NCBI GenBank assembly: GCA_014380365.1
Contig: JACMJZ010000025.1
Location: 310,001-374,000 of the forward strand
DNA length: 64,000 nucleotides
Direction: 5' to 3'
From: Pyrinomonadaceae bacterium
GTDB lineage: Bacteria; Acidobacteriota; Blastocatellia; Pyrinomonadales; Pyrinomonadaceae
Part shown: positions 7,046 to 15,927 of the stretch, piece after piece
Layout of the letters: every line of letters begins with the position of its first letter
Numbering within the stretch: the first letter of the stretch is position 1
The notes under the pieces: generated by a model
The model's input: only the letters and a program-made list of their open reading frames with translations
Database searches by the model: none
Told to the model about the DNA's origin: nothing
Translations under genes and position numbers: made by a program

Positions 7046-8965
7046 ATGAACCTTCTTGAGAACGTAAACTCGCCCGCGGACCTAAGACGACTCCCCTTGG
7101 ATGAGTTGCCGAGGGTTGCTGCCGAGATTCGCCAATACATACTGGAAACGATGTCTCGAATTGGCGGCCACACGGGCGCTTCGCTCGGGGCGATCGAGCT
7201 GGCCGTGGCGCTTCATTACGCCTTTGACACGCCCCGCGACCGTTTGGTGTGGGATGTGGGGCATCAAGCTTATGCGCACAAGATTCTGACGGGTCGACGC
7301 GAGCTGCTGCCGACTATCAAACAATACGGCGGCATCAGTGGATTCCTGCGTCGAGACGAGTCGGAGTATGACACGTTCGGCGCCGGCCATGCCTCGACCT
7401 CCTTATCCGCTGCTCTGGGTATGGCGATCGCGCGTGATAAAAAAGGTGAAAACCATCATGTGGTCGCAGTAATTGGTGATGCATCGCTGGCCGGTGGAAT
7501 GGCAATGGAGGCTATCAACCAGGCTGGGCACCTCAAGAGCCGCCTGATCGTAATTCTCAACGACAACGAAATGTCGATTGCTCCTGCGGTGGGCGCGCTA
7601 ACGGGATATCTCAATCGTATTCGTGGAGCTCACGGTTATCACCGATTCAAAGATGAGGTAGAAGAGACCCTGCTCGCAATTCCCTCAGTTGGCGAGCGCC
7701 TGCACCATGCAGCTAAGACCGTGAAAGACGCGATTGCTGCGGCGGTACTGCCGGGCGCACTGATTAACGAACTCGGATTCAAGTATATCGGGTATGTAGA
7801 CGGTCACAATACGCGTTCGCTGGTGGCGGCGTTGCACGAAGCCCAACAGATCAAGGATGGACCGGTAATAGTTCACGCGTTGACGACGAAGGGCAAAGGT
7901 CATCCAACGGCAGAGAAGGATTACTACCGCTGGCATGCGACCGGGCCCTTTGACTTGAAAACAGGTAAAGCTATCAAGGGGAAAGCGAGCGCTCCAACGT
8001 ATACGGCGGTTTTCGGAAACACGTTGACGGAGCTAATGGAAAAGGACGAGAAGATCATCGCCTTGACCGCAGCCATGCCCGATGGCACCGGGATTTGTAC
8101 AGCGCTGGAGAAGTTTCCGGAGCGGTCATTCGATGTGGGCATCGCTGAGCAGCATTGCGTCACTTTTGCCGCCGGAATGTCTTGCGAAGGCCTGAAGCCT
8201 GTTTGCGCCATCTACTCTACATTTTTACAGCGCGGATTCGATCAACTTGTCCACGACGTCTGCATTCAAAACCTCAATGTGAAGTTTGCTCTTGACCGAG
8301 GCGGGGTTGCAGGAGGAGATGGCCCCACGCATCACGGCCTTCTGGACATCGCATATCTTCGCGGCGTTCCCAACCTCGTACTGATGGCGCCGAAAGACGA
8401 GGGCGAAATGCGCGACATGTTGCTGACCATGGTTGAGCATGTGGGACCTGCCGCCATGCGTTACCCGAGAGGCAGCGGCATCGGGGTTGACATCAGCGTG
8501 CCTCCCCAAATCCTCGAGATTGGTAAAGGAGAGATACTGCGCGACGGCGGCGAGATCGCGATCGTGGCTTATGGCTCAATGGTGCATCCCGCGCTGGAAG
8601 CAGCAGAACATCTGGCCAAGGAAAAGATCGAAACTACCGTAGTTAACGCGCGCTTCGTAAAACCGCTCGATGCGCAGTTGCTGCTCGCACTGGCGCAAAC
8701 CAAGCGGCTCATCGTTACCGTTGAAGAAGCGTATCTGGCGGGTGGCTTTGGTTCCGCTATCCTGGAGTTGCTGGAAGAGAACGGACTGCAGGATAAGCTG
8801 CGCGTCGTCAGGATGGGAATTCCGGACCGGCTCGTGACTCACGGTGATCCAAAGTTGTTACTGGCTAAGTATGGCCTCGATGCTGACGGTATATTCACGC
8901 GCGTCAAAGAGAGTATCGACGTGTTGGATGACCGCCGGACTAGGCCGCAAAAGGTCCTACGCTAA
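7046..8965 (+). CDS. dxs: 1-deoxy-D-xylulose-5-phosphate synthase
   Basis: A 639-residue thiamine-diphosphate enzyme that makes DXP from pyruvate and glyceraldehyde 3-phosphate, the first step of the MEP isoprenoid pathway. Visible: WDVGHQAYAHKILTGR, GAGHASTSLSAALG, the ThDP/Mg motif GDASLAGGMAMEA with NDNEMSI, and in the pyrimidine domain DGTGI and FDVGIAEQHCVTFAAG with the conserved Glu. The C-terminal transketolase-like domain ends normally. The length is typical. It stands alone, followed by a strong hairpin terminator. The start lies 8 bases after the previous in-frame stop region, and no clear Shine-Dalgarno is seen. Confidence 0.97.
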   Translation: MNLLENVNSPADLRRLPLDELPRVAAEIRQYILETMSRIGGHTGASLGAIELAVALHYAFDTPRDRLVWDVGHQAYAHKILTGRRELLPTIKQYGGISGFLRRDESEYDTFGAGHASTSLSAALGMAIARDKKGENHHVVAVIGDASLAGGMAMEAINQAGHLKSRLIVILNDNEMSIAPAVGALTGYLNRIRGAHGYHRFKDEVEETLLAIPSVGERLHHAAKTVKDAIAAAVLPGALINELGFKYIGYVDGHNTRSLVAALHEAQQIKDGPVIVHALTTKGKGHPTAEKDYYRWHATGPFDLKTGKAIKGKASAPTYTAVFGNTLTELMEKDEKIIALTAAMPDGTGICTALEKFPERSFDVGIAEQHCVTFAAGMSCEGLKPVCAIYSTFLQRGFDQLVHDVCIQNLNVKFALDRGGVAGGDGPTHHGLLDIAYLRGVPNLVLMAPKDEGEMRDMLLTMVEHVGPAAMRYPRGSGIGVDISVPPQILEIGKGEILRDGGEIAIVAYGSMVHPALEAAEHLAKEKIETTVVNARFVKPLDAQLLLALAQTKRLIVTVEEAYLAGGFGSAILELLEENGLQDKLRVVRMGIPDRLVTHGDPKLLLAKYGLDADGIFTRVKESIDVLDDRRTRPQKVLR

Positions 8966-8990
8966 ATTAGCTCGTTCACTCAGACCAATT

Positions 8991-9030
8991 GGCGCGCCCG
9001 TGCTGTAAATACAGACGGGCGCGTCGTTTT
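8991..9030 (+). terminator. Rho-independent terminator after dxs
   Basis: An 11-bp stem, GGCGCGCCCGT (8991-9001) pairing with ACGGGCGCGTC (9015-9025) with one mismatch, a 13-base loop, and GTTTT directly after. It lies 25 bp past the dxs stop. Confidence 0.85.
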
Positions 9031-9156
9031 AATGCACGATATCGTCGGCTTCTGACGCGCTAATCCTTCGGCGTTGTCACTCTTCCCGCTTTTTCAGGAT
9101 AACTCACCCGCTCATCGCGCTTGTGTCTTGTGGCCTCGATATTGCTAAAGCTTGAA

Positions 9157-9822
9157 ATGGAAGTAAACGATCGACCACTGGAATTCTCAAGACTTATGTC
9201 ATCAACTACGACGGATCAGCAATTCATGGACGCGGAGCCGACGCTTCAGGAGCCTCATTTTGACGAAGAAGCCACCGTGCTTTCTGCTCGACCCGTTGTG
9301 CCGCTGGCAGCGGTTGAGGCGGCGAGAGCCAAAACTTCATTTCCACGTCCATGGCTTCTGGCCTTTGGTTTGGTAGGCGCGCTTGTCGTGGGCATATCCG
9401 CCACTGTGATTTATTACTCCCGCCCCAGCGGAAACGATTCGAACTTGTTTCAGGATACGGAGATTGCCGCGGGCGTTGAGGGAAAGTCCACCGAGCCTGC
9501 CAATGGATTTGGTGGTGCCGCGGCGCCTCGACCAAAAGTGGATATTGACTCACCCGCGCAAGTGAAAAGAGAGACGTTAGGGAACCAAGCCGACAGAGCT
9601 TCGGCAGAAGAAGACAAAAAACCGCGCCCGCGTCTGGTAGCAGTTATTCGAGAAAAGAAAAGTAATAACCACACGGAAGAAGAAGGCCCCGAAGATCGAA
9701 AAGCAGCCCGCAAACAGGCCAGGCAGGAACGTCGCCGTGCTGAGCGCGAGAAACGAGACGGCAAGTCTACTGATGAGCTGCTTCGCATCCGTGACATCTT
9801 CGAGGGTTCGCCAAGACCATAG
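9157..9822 (+). CDS. Single-pass membrane protein of unknown function
   Basis: 221 residues. An acidic N-terminal segment of about 55 residues contains EEATVLSARP. One membrane span (WLLAFGLVGALVVGISATVI) follows, then a low-complexity hydrophilic tail rich in Arg, Lys and Glu ending in EGSPRP. The N-terminus would be cytosolic if the positive-inside rule holds, but both sides are charged. The EEATV stretch resembles the acidic-Thr sites that Ser/Thr kinases phosphorylate for FHA recognition; this is inference. I use the ATG at 9157; a TTG at 9121 and an ATG at 9196 are in frame. No family recognised. Confidence 0.55.
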   Translation: MEVNDRPLEFSRLMSSTTTDQQFMDAEPTLQEPHFDEEATVLSARPVVPLAAVEAARAKTSFPRPWLLAFGLVGALVVGISATVIYYSRPSGNDSNLFQDTEIAAGVEGKSTEPANGFGGAAAPRPKVDIDSPAQVKRETLGNQADRASAEEDKKPRPRLVAVIREKKSNNHTEEEGPEDRKAARKQARQERRRAEREKRDGKSTDELLRIRDIFEGSPRP

Positions 9823-10081
9823 GAACATAGATCGTTCCCAATTCAGTTTCGTCCAGAAAACCGCTAACTTGATCGTGCGCTTTGCGATTGTGTTGTGATG
9901 CTCATCGACTAGCAGAAGCTTGTTGACTGTTTCTTTTCCTGGTGGCATCATTTGGCCGCACGCAATTAGAGATGGTTTCCGATTCGCAAGTCGCTTGCCC
10001 CGTTAGCAACTCTCTCACATTAGCGAAATCCCGACTTCATTATGACGGTTAATACTGCGCGTAACGGCGCGAGGTTTCTCT

Positions 10082-10345
10082 ATGAAGAAGCAGATGTTTC
10101 GTGAACGGGAGTGCGTTCATCGAGAAGATGGCCCGGAAGGAGACTTCTACAATGGGGAGTTTTATGTGCAGGCCCTTCAACGACTGCCGATCGAGCAGGC
10201 AATGCAGGTTTCAAAAAAAGTGAGTTCGTTCTTCTGGGTCGATGCCCCGCACATAATGGTGTGGCTCTGCGCGGATTGTGCAACTGAACTCGGTCTCGCG
10301 GATACGCCCCGCGCCTTAACGCAAGCCGCGCGACGACAAGCCTGA
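10082..10345 (+). CDS. Small conserved-looking protein with Cys pairs
   Basis: 87 residues, not recognised. Cys at position 11 (RECVHRED) and the pair WLCADCATELGL near residues 63-66 could form a small metal site. A central FYNGEFYVQALQRLPIEQAM looks like an ordered helix. A GAGGT ribosome-binding stretch lies 6-7 bases before the ATG. It stands alone: 259 bp upstream show no gene, and the 267 bp downstream hold an inverted repeat. Probably a real gene, but nothing can be said about its role. Confidence 0.5.
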   Translation: MKKQMFRERECVHREDGPEGDFYNGEFYVQALQRLPIEQAMQVSKKVSSFFWVDAPHIMVWLCADCATELGLADTPRALTQAARRQA

Positions 10346-10484
10346 GGAGAAGCTTTTCATCTACACGGGTGACATAGTCTTGGGGCGAAAGAGCAGGCAG
10401 GATGCCTGCGCTCCCAGCCGCGTCGAGCGCAAACATCTTGTCTGCTCTTCAACGCGGGAGCTTTCCTGCTGCCACTGCTTAGAT

Positions 10485-10566
10485 TTGACAGGATTAACAA
10501 GATGAACAGGAGAGGGGAACTGTTTGATGTTTTTCCAATCTTGTGAATCTTGTTAATCCTGTCCAG
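10485..10566. repeat. Inverted repeat TGACAGGATTAACAAGAT
   Basis: Arms at 10485-10503 and 10548-10566 (TTGACAGGATTAACAAGAT and its near-perfect inverse) are separated by 44 bp and lie between the 87-residue ORF and tlyA. Repeats of this type occur dispersed in several environmental bacterial genomes. Here it may end transcription or represent a small non-autonomous repeat; its role is unknown. Confidence 0.65.
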
Positions 10567-10612
10567 GTAAAATCTTCAGGACTCGCCGGATTTTGCGTTA
10601 AAGTGAAATTCG

Positions 10613-11389
10613 ATGAAAGGCGAACAACCTCAGTTACAAAAACGCCCTGAGCGAATTGATAAGTTGCTGGTTCAGCTTGGGCTGGCCGACTCTCGGACGA
10701 AAGCGCAAGCCATGGTAATGGCCGGCGTCGTACTCGTTAACGAACAACGCATCAACAAACCTTCAGACCTGGTTGCTGCCGGCGCAGAAATCCGAATCAA
10801 AGGCGGCGACGATCCCGCGTCACGATACGTTGGGCGGGGCGGACTAAAACTTGAATCAGCGCTACGTGAGTTTCAAATCAGAGTAGCGGAGTTGACCTGC
10901 CTCGATGTCGGCGCCTCAACCGGCGGATTCACCGATTGCCTGTTACAACACGGAGCCCGCAAGGTCATCGCGATCGATGTCGGTCACAACCAGATTGACT
11001 GGCGCCTCAGAACCGACCCTCGCGTCGAAGTTAGAGAAGGGGTCAATGCCCGTTACCTCAAACAAGATGACTTCGAAACCAGATTCGACGTCGTCGTCAT
11101 GGATGTCTCTTTTATCTCAGCAACCAAAATAATGCCCGCGCTCGTACCATTGCTCACCGACGCGGGCCGTTTAATCACACTCATCAAGCCTCAGTTTGAA
11201 GTGGGGCGGGGGGAAGTAGGCAAGGGCGGCATCGTTCGCGATCTGCAACAGCGCGCGCGCGTCGTTGGTGAAGTAAACAGTGCCGCCCAGGAGCTTGGAC
11301 TTGATGTCAAAGGCGTCATCGAATCTCCAATTCACGGTGCAGACGGCAACGTAGAGTTTCTCGCGCTTTATGAAAAGACGGGGCAGTAG
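10613..11389 (+). CDS. tlyA: TlyA-family rRNA 2'-O-methyltransferase
   Basis: 258 residues. An S4 RNA-binding domain (RIDKLLVQLGLADSRTKAQAM, about residues 13-75) precedes an FtsJ-type methyltransferase domain: the SAM loop CLDVGASTGGFTDCLL, IDVGHNQIDWRLR, VVMDVSFIS and TLIKPQFEVGRGEVGKGGIV. TlyA methylates cytidine 2'-OH groups of 16S and 23S rRNA in mycobacteria; other homologues may act only on one subunit. It is followed by nadK in the same direction. The stop codon TAG (11387-11389) lies inside the left arm of a long palindromic repeat. Confidence 0.93.
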   Translation: MKGEQPQLQKRPERIDKLLVQLGLADSRTKAQAMVMAGVVLVNEQRINKPSDLVAAGAEIRIKGGDDPASRYVGRGGLKLESALREFQIRVAELTCLDVGASTGGFTDCLLQHGARKVIAIDVGHNQIDWRLRTDPRVEVREGVNARYLKQDDFETRFDVVVMDVSFISATKIMPALVPLLTDAGRLITLIKPQFEVGRGEVGKGGIVRDLQQRARVVGEVNSAAQELGLDVKGVIESPIHGADGNVEFLALYEKTGQ

Positions 11390-11454
11390 CCCGACCGTTA
11401 GGAAGGGCGCCCGGTCGCATTGAACGCCCTCCCTAACCGTCGGGCTACTGCCCC
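11380..11454. repeat. Palindromic repeat of the GCCCGACCGT/GGGAGGGC type, copy 1
   Basis: 29-bp arms at 11380-11408 and 11426-11454 match at 27 positions and have a 17-bp loop. The outer tips are GGGGCAGTAGCCCGAC. The left arm supplies the last codon and stop of tlyA. Related copies occur at 15354-15440 and, as one arm, at 18012-18032. A transcript would fold into a very stable hairpin between tlyA and nadK. Confidence 0.8.
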
Positions 11455-11553
11455 ACATGCCGAAGGCCGTTGCTCCTCAGTCAATGTTGCAGTTAACATG
11501 CGACGGTCTTTTCATCCATCCCCCAGTAAGTCGATTCAAATTATTGCTCCAAG

Positions 11554-12438
11554 ATGACGAGCTCCTCAATTAAGCGTATTGGCATTGTGCTGAAGCCGAG
11601 TCAGCCGGACGCGCTAAACACCATGTGCGAGCTTGCGGCCTGGCTTACCGAGCGGGACATCGCCCTCCTGGGCGGCCCGGAAATCGAGCGCGAGCGAATT
11701 GAACAGAAAACCGGATGTGCGGTTGAGCAAGTCAAACCGGAAGAGTTGGCCGCCAGCGTTGACTTAGTACTCGTGTTGGGCGGGGACGGCACAATGATCG
11801 CCGCCGCCCGGATGATGGGCGAGACGGAAGTGCCGGTGCTCGGCGTTAACTACGGGGGCCTCGGTTACCTGGCGGAGTTTCGCATAGAGGAACTGTACAC
11901 AGCGCTGGAATCGATTCTGGCCGGCAATTATCGTTTGGACCGGCGCGTGATGCTGGACGTCGAACTCCAGCGTGGCGAGGAGCAGGTAACGCGCAATCGC
12001 GTGCTCAACGACATCGTCATCAATAAGTCGGCCCTCGCACGCATCATCGAAATCGAAGCTTATCTCAACCGGCAGTTTGTTAACTCATTCCGCGCTGACG
12101 GACTTATCGTCTCCACGCCGACGGGTTCGACTGCCTACAATCTCTCGGCTGGCGGTCCGGTGATCTTTCCGTCGATGAACGCTGTCGTGATCACCCCGAT
12201 CTGCCCGTTCACCCTTTCGAACCGGCCAATAGTTGTGCCTGACGATGCTGTTATCGAACTCTGTTTGAAAACTGAGCGGGAGGATGTGGCGTTAACTCTC
12301 GATGGTCAGGTTGGGTTTCCGTTGGAGGTGGAGGACCGTGTACTAATTCGCAAGAGCCAGACGACCTTCAACATTGTGCAGCCTACTAACAGAAACTATT
12401 TCGAAGTGTTGCGAGACAAACTGCGCTGGGGAAGATAG
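11554..12438 (+). CDS. nadK: NAD kinase
   Basis: A 294-residue ATP-NAD kinase that phosphorylates NAD to NADP. Visible: VLVLGGDGTMIAAARM (GGDGT motif), LGVNYGGLGYLAEF, the NE/D substrate motif LNDIVINK, FRADGLIVSTPTGSTAYNLSAGG, and CPFTLSNRPIVVP. The length is normal for the bacterial family. It follows tlyA, an arrangement shared with many bacteria where tlyA and nadK are close neighbours. Downstream lie heptamer and 21-bp tandem repeats. Confidence 0.96.
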   Translation: MTSSSIKRIGIVLKPSQPDALNTMCELAAWLTERDIALLGGPEIERERIEQKTGCAVEQVKPEELAASVDLVLVLGGDGTMIAAARMMGETEVPVLGVNYGGLGYLAEFRIEELYTALESILAGNYRLDRRVMLDVELQRGEEQVTRNRVLNDIVINKSALARIIEIEAYLNRQFVNSFRADGLIVSTPTGSTAYNLSAGGPVIFPSMNAVVITPICPFTLSNRPIVVPDDAVIELCLKTEREDVALTLDGQVGFPLEVEDRVLIRKSQTTFNIVQPTNRNYFEVLRDKLRWGR

Positions 12439-12452
12439 CCGGAGAAAGTGAT

Positions 12453-12529
12453 GAGTACTGAGTGCTGAGTACTGGGTCCGGAGTTCGGAGTTCGGAGTTC
12501 GGAGTTCGGAGTTCGGAGTTCGGAGTTCC
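12453..12529. repeat. Heptameric tandem repeat
   Basis: Eleven 7-bp units in perfect register: GAGTACT, GAGTGCT, GAGTACT, GGGTCCG, then six GAGTTCG and a final GAGTTCC. It begins 14 bp after the nadK stop. Similar 7-bp repeats with other sequences occur near 28631, 57458, 59111 and 61967. Confidence 0.85.
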
Positions 12530-12562
12530 CAAGACTTGATGCGGAGTGCTCAACGGTCGTTA

Positions 12563-13024
12563 GGGGGAACCCGCAGGTCGATTCAGGGAACCCAAAGGTT
12601 AGCTGGGAGTACCCGTAGGTCGATTAGGGGAACCCAAAGGTTAGTTGGGAGTACCCGTAGGTCGATTAGGGGAACCCAAAGATTGATTAGGAGTACCCAA
12701 AGATTGATTGGGAGTACCCAAAGATTGATTAGGGGAACCCAAAGATTGATTGGGAGTACCCAAAGATTGATTGGGAGTACCCAAAGATTGATTGGGAGCA
12801 CCCAAAGATTGATTGGGGGAACCCAAAGATTGATTGGGGGAACCCAAAGATTGATTGGGAGTACCCAAAGATTGATTGGGGGAACCCAAACTTTGATTGG
12901 GGGAACCCGAAAGTCGATTCAGGGAGCCCAGGAATTGATTAGTAGTACGCAAAAGTTAATTAGGGGAACCCAAGAATAGTCTTTGGGTACCCAAAACTTG
13001 AGACTCAGAACCCTAGACCTTAAA
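12563..13024. repeat. 21-bp tandem repeat array, 22 units
   Basis: Twenty-two consecutive units of exactly 21 bp, the first at 12563 and the last at 13004, with no insertion or deletion. The consensus is GGGAGTACCC or GGGGGAACCC followed by AAAGATTGATT. Each unit is a short imperfect palindrome (TTGGGnnnnCCCAA). The middle units (6-16) are nearly identical and the outer ones diverge, as expected for an array kept uniform by unequal exchange. It ends about 5 bp before the ATG of the symporter gene. A 21-bp period equals two turns of B-DNA. Confidence 0.95.
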
Positions 13025-13028
13025 AAAT

Positions 13029-14498
13029 ATGGCCAATAATCGAAAAGACGAAGGTAAACGGACGATTAGCGCGGATGCGTTTGAGCGGGAGGTTACCACC
13101 GATCTCGACGATGAGACTCCAGATAAGCCGAAGGGCATTGCGCTGCACACGCGCATTCTGATCGGTCTGGCAGTGGGAGTGATTGCCGGTGTTTCGGTCA
13201 ACCTAACATTTGGCGGCGACCATCCGCGCGTGGTTTGGTTTGTCGATCACTTCACGCAGCCTGTCGGCCAGCTGTTTCTGCGTTTGCTGCTGATGATTGT
13301 GGTGCCGCTCGTGTTCTCGTCCCTCGTGGTCGGAGTTGCCGGGATTGGCGATATTCGCAAACTTGGACGCGTGGGCTTGAAGTCGTTTGGGTATTGCCTG
13401 GTGGTTTCAGCCATATCCGTGATCATCGGGTTGACGCTGGCGAACACGATCAGGCCGGGTGAGCGCATTGACCCGGCGACTAAGGCTGCGCTCGAACAGC
13501 GTTACGCTACGGATGCGACGAAGCAGGTGGAGGCGGCGAAAAAGGCGGGCGCTGTTTCAACACCGCTGATGCAAGTGGTGGAAACGCTCGTGCCTTCCAA
13601 CCCGTTCGCAGCGATGTCCGGAGTGCCTTCAAATCCCAGCACTGCTACGTCAGCTGGGACGCCGAACATGCTCCACCTGATGTTCTTCGCTCTGATAATC
13701 GGCATTGCCATTACCCTGATTCCAGTGACTGTCACTGCGCCTTTCCTCCGCGGACTCCAGGCCCTCTACGAAATCACCGCGAAGATCATCGAGATCATCA
13801 TGAAGTTTGCGCCTTACGCAGTGGCCTGTTTGCTCTTTAACAATACCGCCCGATTTGGAATCAACCTGCTGCAGGCGTTGGCGTGGTTCGTCGTCACCGT
13901 GCTGGTGGGGCTGTCGTTGCACATGTTTGGTGTTTATTCGCTTTCCATCTATTTCCTTTCGCGGATGTCGCCGATTGAATTCTTCCGGCGCATCAAGACC
14001 GTGATTCTGACTGCCTTCTCGACCTCGTCTTCAAACGCCACGCTGCCCACCGCGTTGCGGGTTTCCGAAGAGAACCTCGGTGTCCCCCAGGAGATTAATA
14101 GTTTTGTCCTGACCGTGGGAGCAACTGCGAATCAAAACGGCACCGCACTGTATGAAGGAGTGACCGTGCTGTTTCTGGCCCAGCTGGCCGGGGTCGATTT
14201 GTCGCTTGGGCAGCAATTGATGGTTGTTTACCTGGCGATACTCGGCGGCATCGGCACAGCCGGCGTTCCTTCAGGTTCTATTCCTTTCATCATCGGCGTG
14301 CTGGTTACCATTGGAGTTAATCCGGCGTTGATTGCGATTATTCTGGGAGTGGATCGAATCCTCGATATGTGTCGCACAACGCTCAACGTCGTGGGCGATA
14401 TCACGGCTGCGACTTTCGTGGCGCGCTCAGAAGGTTATGAGTTATTGAAGCCGCATGAACCGGCGATTGTGCGGGCCGGCGTTGGCGCGGGGAAGTAG
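13029..14498 (+). CDS. Dicarboxylate/amino acid:cation symporter (SDF family)
   Basis: 489 residues, a GltP/DctA-type inner-membrane symporter with about eight spans and two re-entrant hairpins. Signature segments: SSSNATLPTALRV (HP1), GATANQNGTALYEGV (TM7, equivalent to the NMDGT motif), GGIGTAGVPSGSI (HP2) and DRILDMCRTTLNVVGD (TM8, the Asp and Arg that contact the substrate carboxyl and amino groups). It takes up C4-dicarboxylates, glutamate or aspartate with protons or Na+. The N-terminal 35 residues are hydrophilic. An unusual insertion of about 60 residues (roughly 155-215) between early spans is rich in Ala, Pro and Ser. The 21-bp repeat array occupies its upstream region. Confidence 0.92.
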   Translation: MANNRKDEGKRTISADAFEREVTTDLDDETPDKPKGIALHTRILIGLAVGVIAGVSVNLTFGGDHPRVVWFVDHFTQPVGQLFLRLLLMIVVPLVFSSLVVGVAGIGDIRKLGRVGLKSFGYCLVVSAISVIIGLTLANTIRPGERIDPATKAALEQRYATDATKQVEAAKKAGAVSTPLMQVVETLVPSNPFAAMSGVPSNPSTATSAGTPNMLHLMFFALIIGIAITLIPVTVTAPFLRGLQALYEITAKIIEIIMKFAPYAVACLLFNNTARFGINLLQALAWFVVTVLVGLSLHMFGVYSLSIYFLSRMSPIEFFRRIKTVILTAFSTSSSNATLPTALRVSEENLGVPQEINSFVLTVGATANQNGTALYEGVTVLFLAQLAGVDLSLGQQLMVVYLAILGGIGTAGVPSGSIPFIIGVLVTIGVNPALIAIILGVDRILDMCRTTLNVVGDITAATFVARSEGYELLKPHEPAIVRAGVGAGK

Positions 14499-14557
14499 CC
14501 AGAGGTGCAGAGTTGCGTTAGTCATGTAGATTGCCTTTCTGGACTGGAGATTATTAG

Positions 14558-15316
14558 ATGGTTTTTCCACTTTATGACGACAACAGCGACCGCACGACGA
14601 CGCCGTTTGTTAACTACATTCTGATTGTCATCAACATCCTGGTCTTCGTCTTCCTGCAACAGGTTGGCACAAACGACAAGTTTACCTACGCGTTTTCGAC
14701 CGTGCCGCAGGAGATTGTTACGGGACGTGACCTCACCACACCTGATCGAGTCGTGGAGCATCCAGTCTCGGGCCAGGAACTCTTGATTCCCGGTCTCCAG
14801 CCAACGCCATTTTCCGTCTACATGACTCTGATTTTTTCGATGTTCATGCACGGGGGCATCGCACACATCGCAGGCAACATGCTCTTCCTTTGGATCTTTG
14901 GTGACAACCTCGAACACACGATGGGTCATGTGAGATATGTGATCTTCTATCTCGTCTGTGGCGTCATCGCGTCGCTCGCTCACGTGTTTACCACCGTGGC
15001 CTTTGCCACTGAACAAGGGAGTTTACTAATTCCAAGTCTGGGAGCTTCGGGCGCGATTTCCGGGGTGATGGGCGGTTATCTACTGCTACATCCCAAGCGG
15101 CGCGTGACCGTTATCCTGTTTCGTTTTCTCACTGACGTTCCCGCGTATGTGGCGATCGGGATCTGGTTCGCGTTTCAATTGATCAGCGGGCTGGGAATAT
15201 TGGGTGTCGGATCGCAGCAGGGTGGTGTGGCTTATGCAGCGCACATTGGCGGCTTCATCGCAGGCTTAGTGCTCGTCAAGTTTTTTACGATTGGGCGCGC
15301 GTCTTCCTACGGCTAA
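14558..15316 (+). CDS. Rhomboid-family intramembrane serine protease
   Basis: 252 residues with six or so membrane spans. Catalytic features: the N-terminal loop HIAGNMLFLWIFGDNLE (GN motif with Asn), the nucleophile Ser in LGASGAISGVMG (GASG) and the general base His in AAHIGGFIAGL. It cleaves membrane-spanning substrates within the bilayer; the substrate is unknown. The start follows GGAG (about 12 bases). The loop between spans 1 and 2 is about 65 residues, longer than in GlpG. Nothing nearby points to a specific target. Confidence 0.9.
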   Translation: MVFPLYDDNSDRTTTPFVNYILIVINILVFVFLQQVGTNDKFTYAFSTVPQEIVTGRDLTTPDRVVEHPVSGQELLIPGLQPTPFSVYMTLIFSMFMHGGIAHIAGNMLFLWIFGDNLEHTMGHVRYVIFYLVCGVIASLAHVFTTVAFATEQGSLLIPSLGASGAISGVMGGYLLLHPKRRVTVILFRFLTDVPAYVAIGIWFAFQLISGLGILGVGSQQGGVAYAAHIGGFIAGLVLVKFFTIGRASSYG

Positions 15317-15353
15317 GCCCCGGTTGTCACTCTTAGTGAAACCTTGTTGCTGA

Positions 15354-15440
15354 GGCGGGGCACTAGCCCGACCGTCAGGGAGGGCTCACATCGATGGCAA
15401 AGGAATGGCGAGCCCTCCCTTACAGTCGGGCTAATGCCCC
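15354..15440. repeat. Palindromic repeat of the GCCCGACCGT/GGGAGGGC type, copy 2
   Basis: Arms at about 15354-15386 and 15411-15440, inverted copies with a few mismatches and a 24-bp loop. The core AGCCCGACCGTCAGGGAGGG matches the copies after tlyA and at the end of the MFS gene. It lies between the rhomboid gene and queF. Confidence 0.8.
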
Positions 15441-15496
15441 GATCGTCACTTTTCTGGTTGTTGCTGCGACTGTCACTCTCAAGTAAGCTCGTGAAG

Positions 15497-15919
15497 ATGA
15501 TTAATCGAGAAATAGAACTCGCGCCCGTCAATCAGCAGGGTCTGGACATTCGCGAGACCGCGCGTGAGGAGATGGATCTATATCCGCTGGACACTTTCCC
15601 GTATGAATTTCCCGGCCGCGAAATCAAGATCGATTTTGAAATCACTGAGTTCACGGCCATCTGCCCATTTTCCGATTTTCCTGACTTCGCTACCATTCGT
15701 CTCGAGTATGTTCCCAACGAACGATGTATCGAACTAAAGAGTCTGAAGCTTTATATCAACTCATTTAGAAACGTGAAGATATTTCACGAGCACGTTATCA
15801 ATGTGATCCTGGACGACTTTGTGCGCGCCTGCGATCCACTGAGCGTCGAGATTGAGGGCGACTTCCACGTTCGGGGAAACATCAAGACCGTCGTACGGGC
15901 AAGCTATCAGAAAGAATAG
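15497..15919 (+). CDS. queF: QueF, NADPH-dependent preQ0 reductase
   Basis: 140 residues, the short (type I) QueF. It reduces the nitrile of 7-cyano-7-deazaguanine to preQ1 with NADPH in queuosine synthesis. The catalytic Cys sits in [15 protein letters not shown]. The QueF signature is [17 protein letters not shown], and [12 protein letters not shown] follows. The start is ATG 15497; GTG 15491 is also in frame. The frame stays open further upstream through the palindromic repeat, but those codons read repeat sequence and are not part of the enzyme. The toxin-antitoxin pair follows after 8 bp, although no functional link is implied. Confidence 0.92.
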   Translation: MINREIELAPVNQQGLDIRETAREEMDLYPLDTFPYEFPGREIKIDFEITEFTAICPFSDFPDFATIRLEYVPNERCIELKSLKLYINSFRNVKIFHEHVINVILDDFVRACDPLSVEIEGDFHVRGNIKTVVRASYQKE

Positions 15920-15927
15920 GAGAGGCG

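Noticed and set aside
12536-12979. Open frame of 147 codons reading 7-residue QRLIGST repeats
   Set aside because: It lies entirely in the 21-bp tandem array, has no ribosome site, other frames are equally open, and the repeat register continues past its stop.
12563-13024. CRISPR array
   Set aside because: Units are contiguous with no spacers; the period is 21 bp.
15344-15496. N-terminal extension of QueF
   Set aside because: The extra residues are translated from the palindromic repeat and are absent from the enzyme family pattern.
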